Source: Nostoc sp. 'Peltigera membranacea cyanobiont' N6 (GTDB lineage Bacteria; Cyanobacteriota; Cyanobacteriia; Cyanobacteriales; Nostocaceae). Taken from it: a stretch of 64,000 nt of DNA. The notes under the pieces are model-generated. The model made no database searches. It was not told the DNA's origin and saw only the letters and a list, made by a program, of their open reading frames with translations. Both the position numbers and the translations under genes were made by a program. Shown piece after piece: positions 63,413 through 64,000 of the stretch. The stretch is taken from NCBI RefSeq assembly GCF_002949735.1, contig NZ_CP026681.1, positions 6,014,501-6,078,500 of the forward strand, given 5' to 3'. The stretch's first letter is position 1. The number at the start of each line of letters is the position of its first letter.

Positions 63413-64000
63413 CGGACTAAAATCCTCTTTTTTTACTAAAATTGCAACGTTTCTAAGGCAGTACGGAGAGCCAATGTAACCGACTGCCGTAGAGGAATTA
63501 ACGTTTTTTTGACAATCTCAAAAGCTTAAAAGCGATTGAGATTCTGAGAATTTACTGACCTGTGAAATCAGTATTTCTCTTTCTTTATGCCATTACACGT
63601 ACCATCGGCTAGCAATCTAGCTTCTGGTAACTTAATGATTCTTAACTTATCATACTACTCAGGGTTTTTGCCTGATAGACAGAAGCAAATTAGGCATGAA
63701 ACACGAACCTTATAAATAATGAATATCAGAAATTTTACAATTTGACACAAGTTTTCTCAGAAATGTAAGAAAATTTAGTCTAAATCGACGTAAGTAGGTA
63801 ACTCCTTCTCAAGAGGTCAAAAAGAGTCAGGGGGCTGGAGAGAGAGAATTTTGATCGGACAATGAGTAAAAAATGATAAACGTGCCCTAACAAACAAATT
63901 ATATGGGTAGCAGCAGGGGGGAGCGCAGCTGAGTTTTTGTCAACAATGTTTGGTAAAATAATCAAGCAGCAGACACTCTAAAGTGTTCTTTAGTTGAATG
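63413..64000. promoter_or_regulatory. psbDC upstream region
   Basis: No gene is seen. The leader holds two hairpins on the minus strand: GGCAGT-CGG/CCG-T-ACTGCC (63457-63488) and AATCTCAA/TTGAGATT (about 63515-63544). It must contain the psbD promoter, but I cannot place -10 and -35 boxes with confidence. Confidence 0.5.

Noticed and set aside
1..64000. tRNA or rRNA genes
   Set aside because: I looked for T-arm (GGTTCGAATCC-like) and rRNA signatures while reading and found none; a tRNAscan-SE run would settle it.

Overview
The window comes from a filamentous, probably heterocystous (Nostoc/Anabaena-like) cyanobacterium. The evidence is an overlapping psbD/psbC photosystem II pair, a DevBCA-type exporter, a SNF2 helicase paired with a SWIM protein, GCGATCGC (HIP1-like) octamers throughout, and short tandem heptamer repeats (ATTCGTA, AGTAGGG) typical of that group. 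All calls are from reading the sequence; no database search was run.

Left part (1-7.8 kb, minus strand): a truncated membrane protein, a methyltransferase, and a worn-down operon behind a clear cobalamin riboswitch (3535-3660). That operon includes a 35-residue membrane peptide overlapping the ATG of an internally deleted CobW-type GTPase. Next comes marR-devB-devC-devA, with a palindromic operator on a near-consensus promoter.

Centre (9.3-36.6 kb, plus strand): the most striking region, a large apparently undescribed biosynthetic cluster. A response-regulator/AraC protein and an asparagine-synthase-like amidotransferase precede a 2281-residue iterative PKS. Its order, KS-AT-ACP-ACP-KR-DH-PPTase, and its KS sequence match enediyne-type (PksE) synthases. 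Behind it lie two tandem flavin halogenases, an aldehyde dehydrogenase, a carotenoid-oxygenase-family enzyme and three tandem DUF1702 (UnbL-type) proteins. Further on are an RTX protein, a Tat-exported GMC oxidoreductase, a UbiA prenyltransferase and a PEP-CTERM protein. The UnbV, UnbU and TEBC partners of the classical enediyne cassette are absent from the window. A working idea (inference) is that the PKS makes a linear polyene which is halogenated, oxidatively cleaved, oxidised to an acid and amidated, then exported, possibly by the DevBCA system.

Right part (37-64 kb): a YCII/DGPF protein with an ECF42-like sigma factor, an NrtABCD-like ABC transporter, and an orphan cas6 whose 5' leader carries a CRISPR-repeat-like hairpin. 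Then follow an amidase, a fatty acid hydroxylase-like protein, an OvoA/EgtB-like sulfoxide synthase with a DUF427 protein, and a CRISPR array of 12 intact repeats plus one degenerate. Housekeeping genes follow: pnp, a GNAT protein, a SNF2 helicase split by an intein exactly in its Walker A motif, a SWIM protein, a Uma2 protein, a PCP-reductase-domain protein and psbDC. Several families of dispersed palindromic repeats lie between genes.
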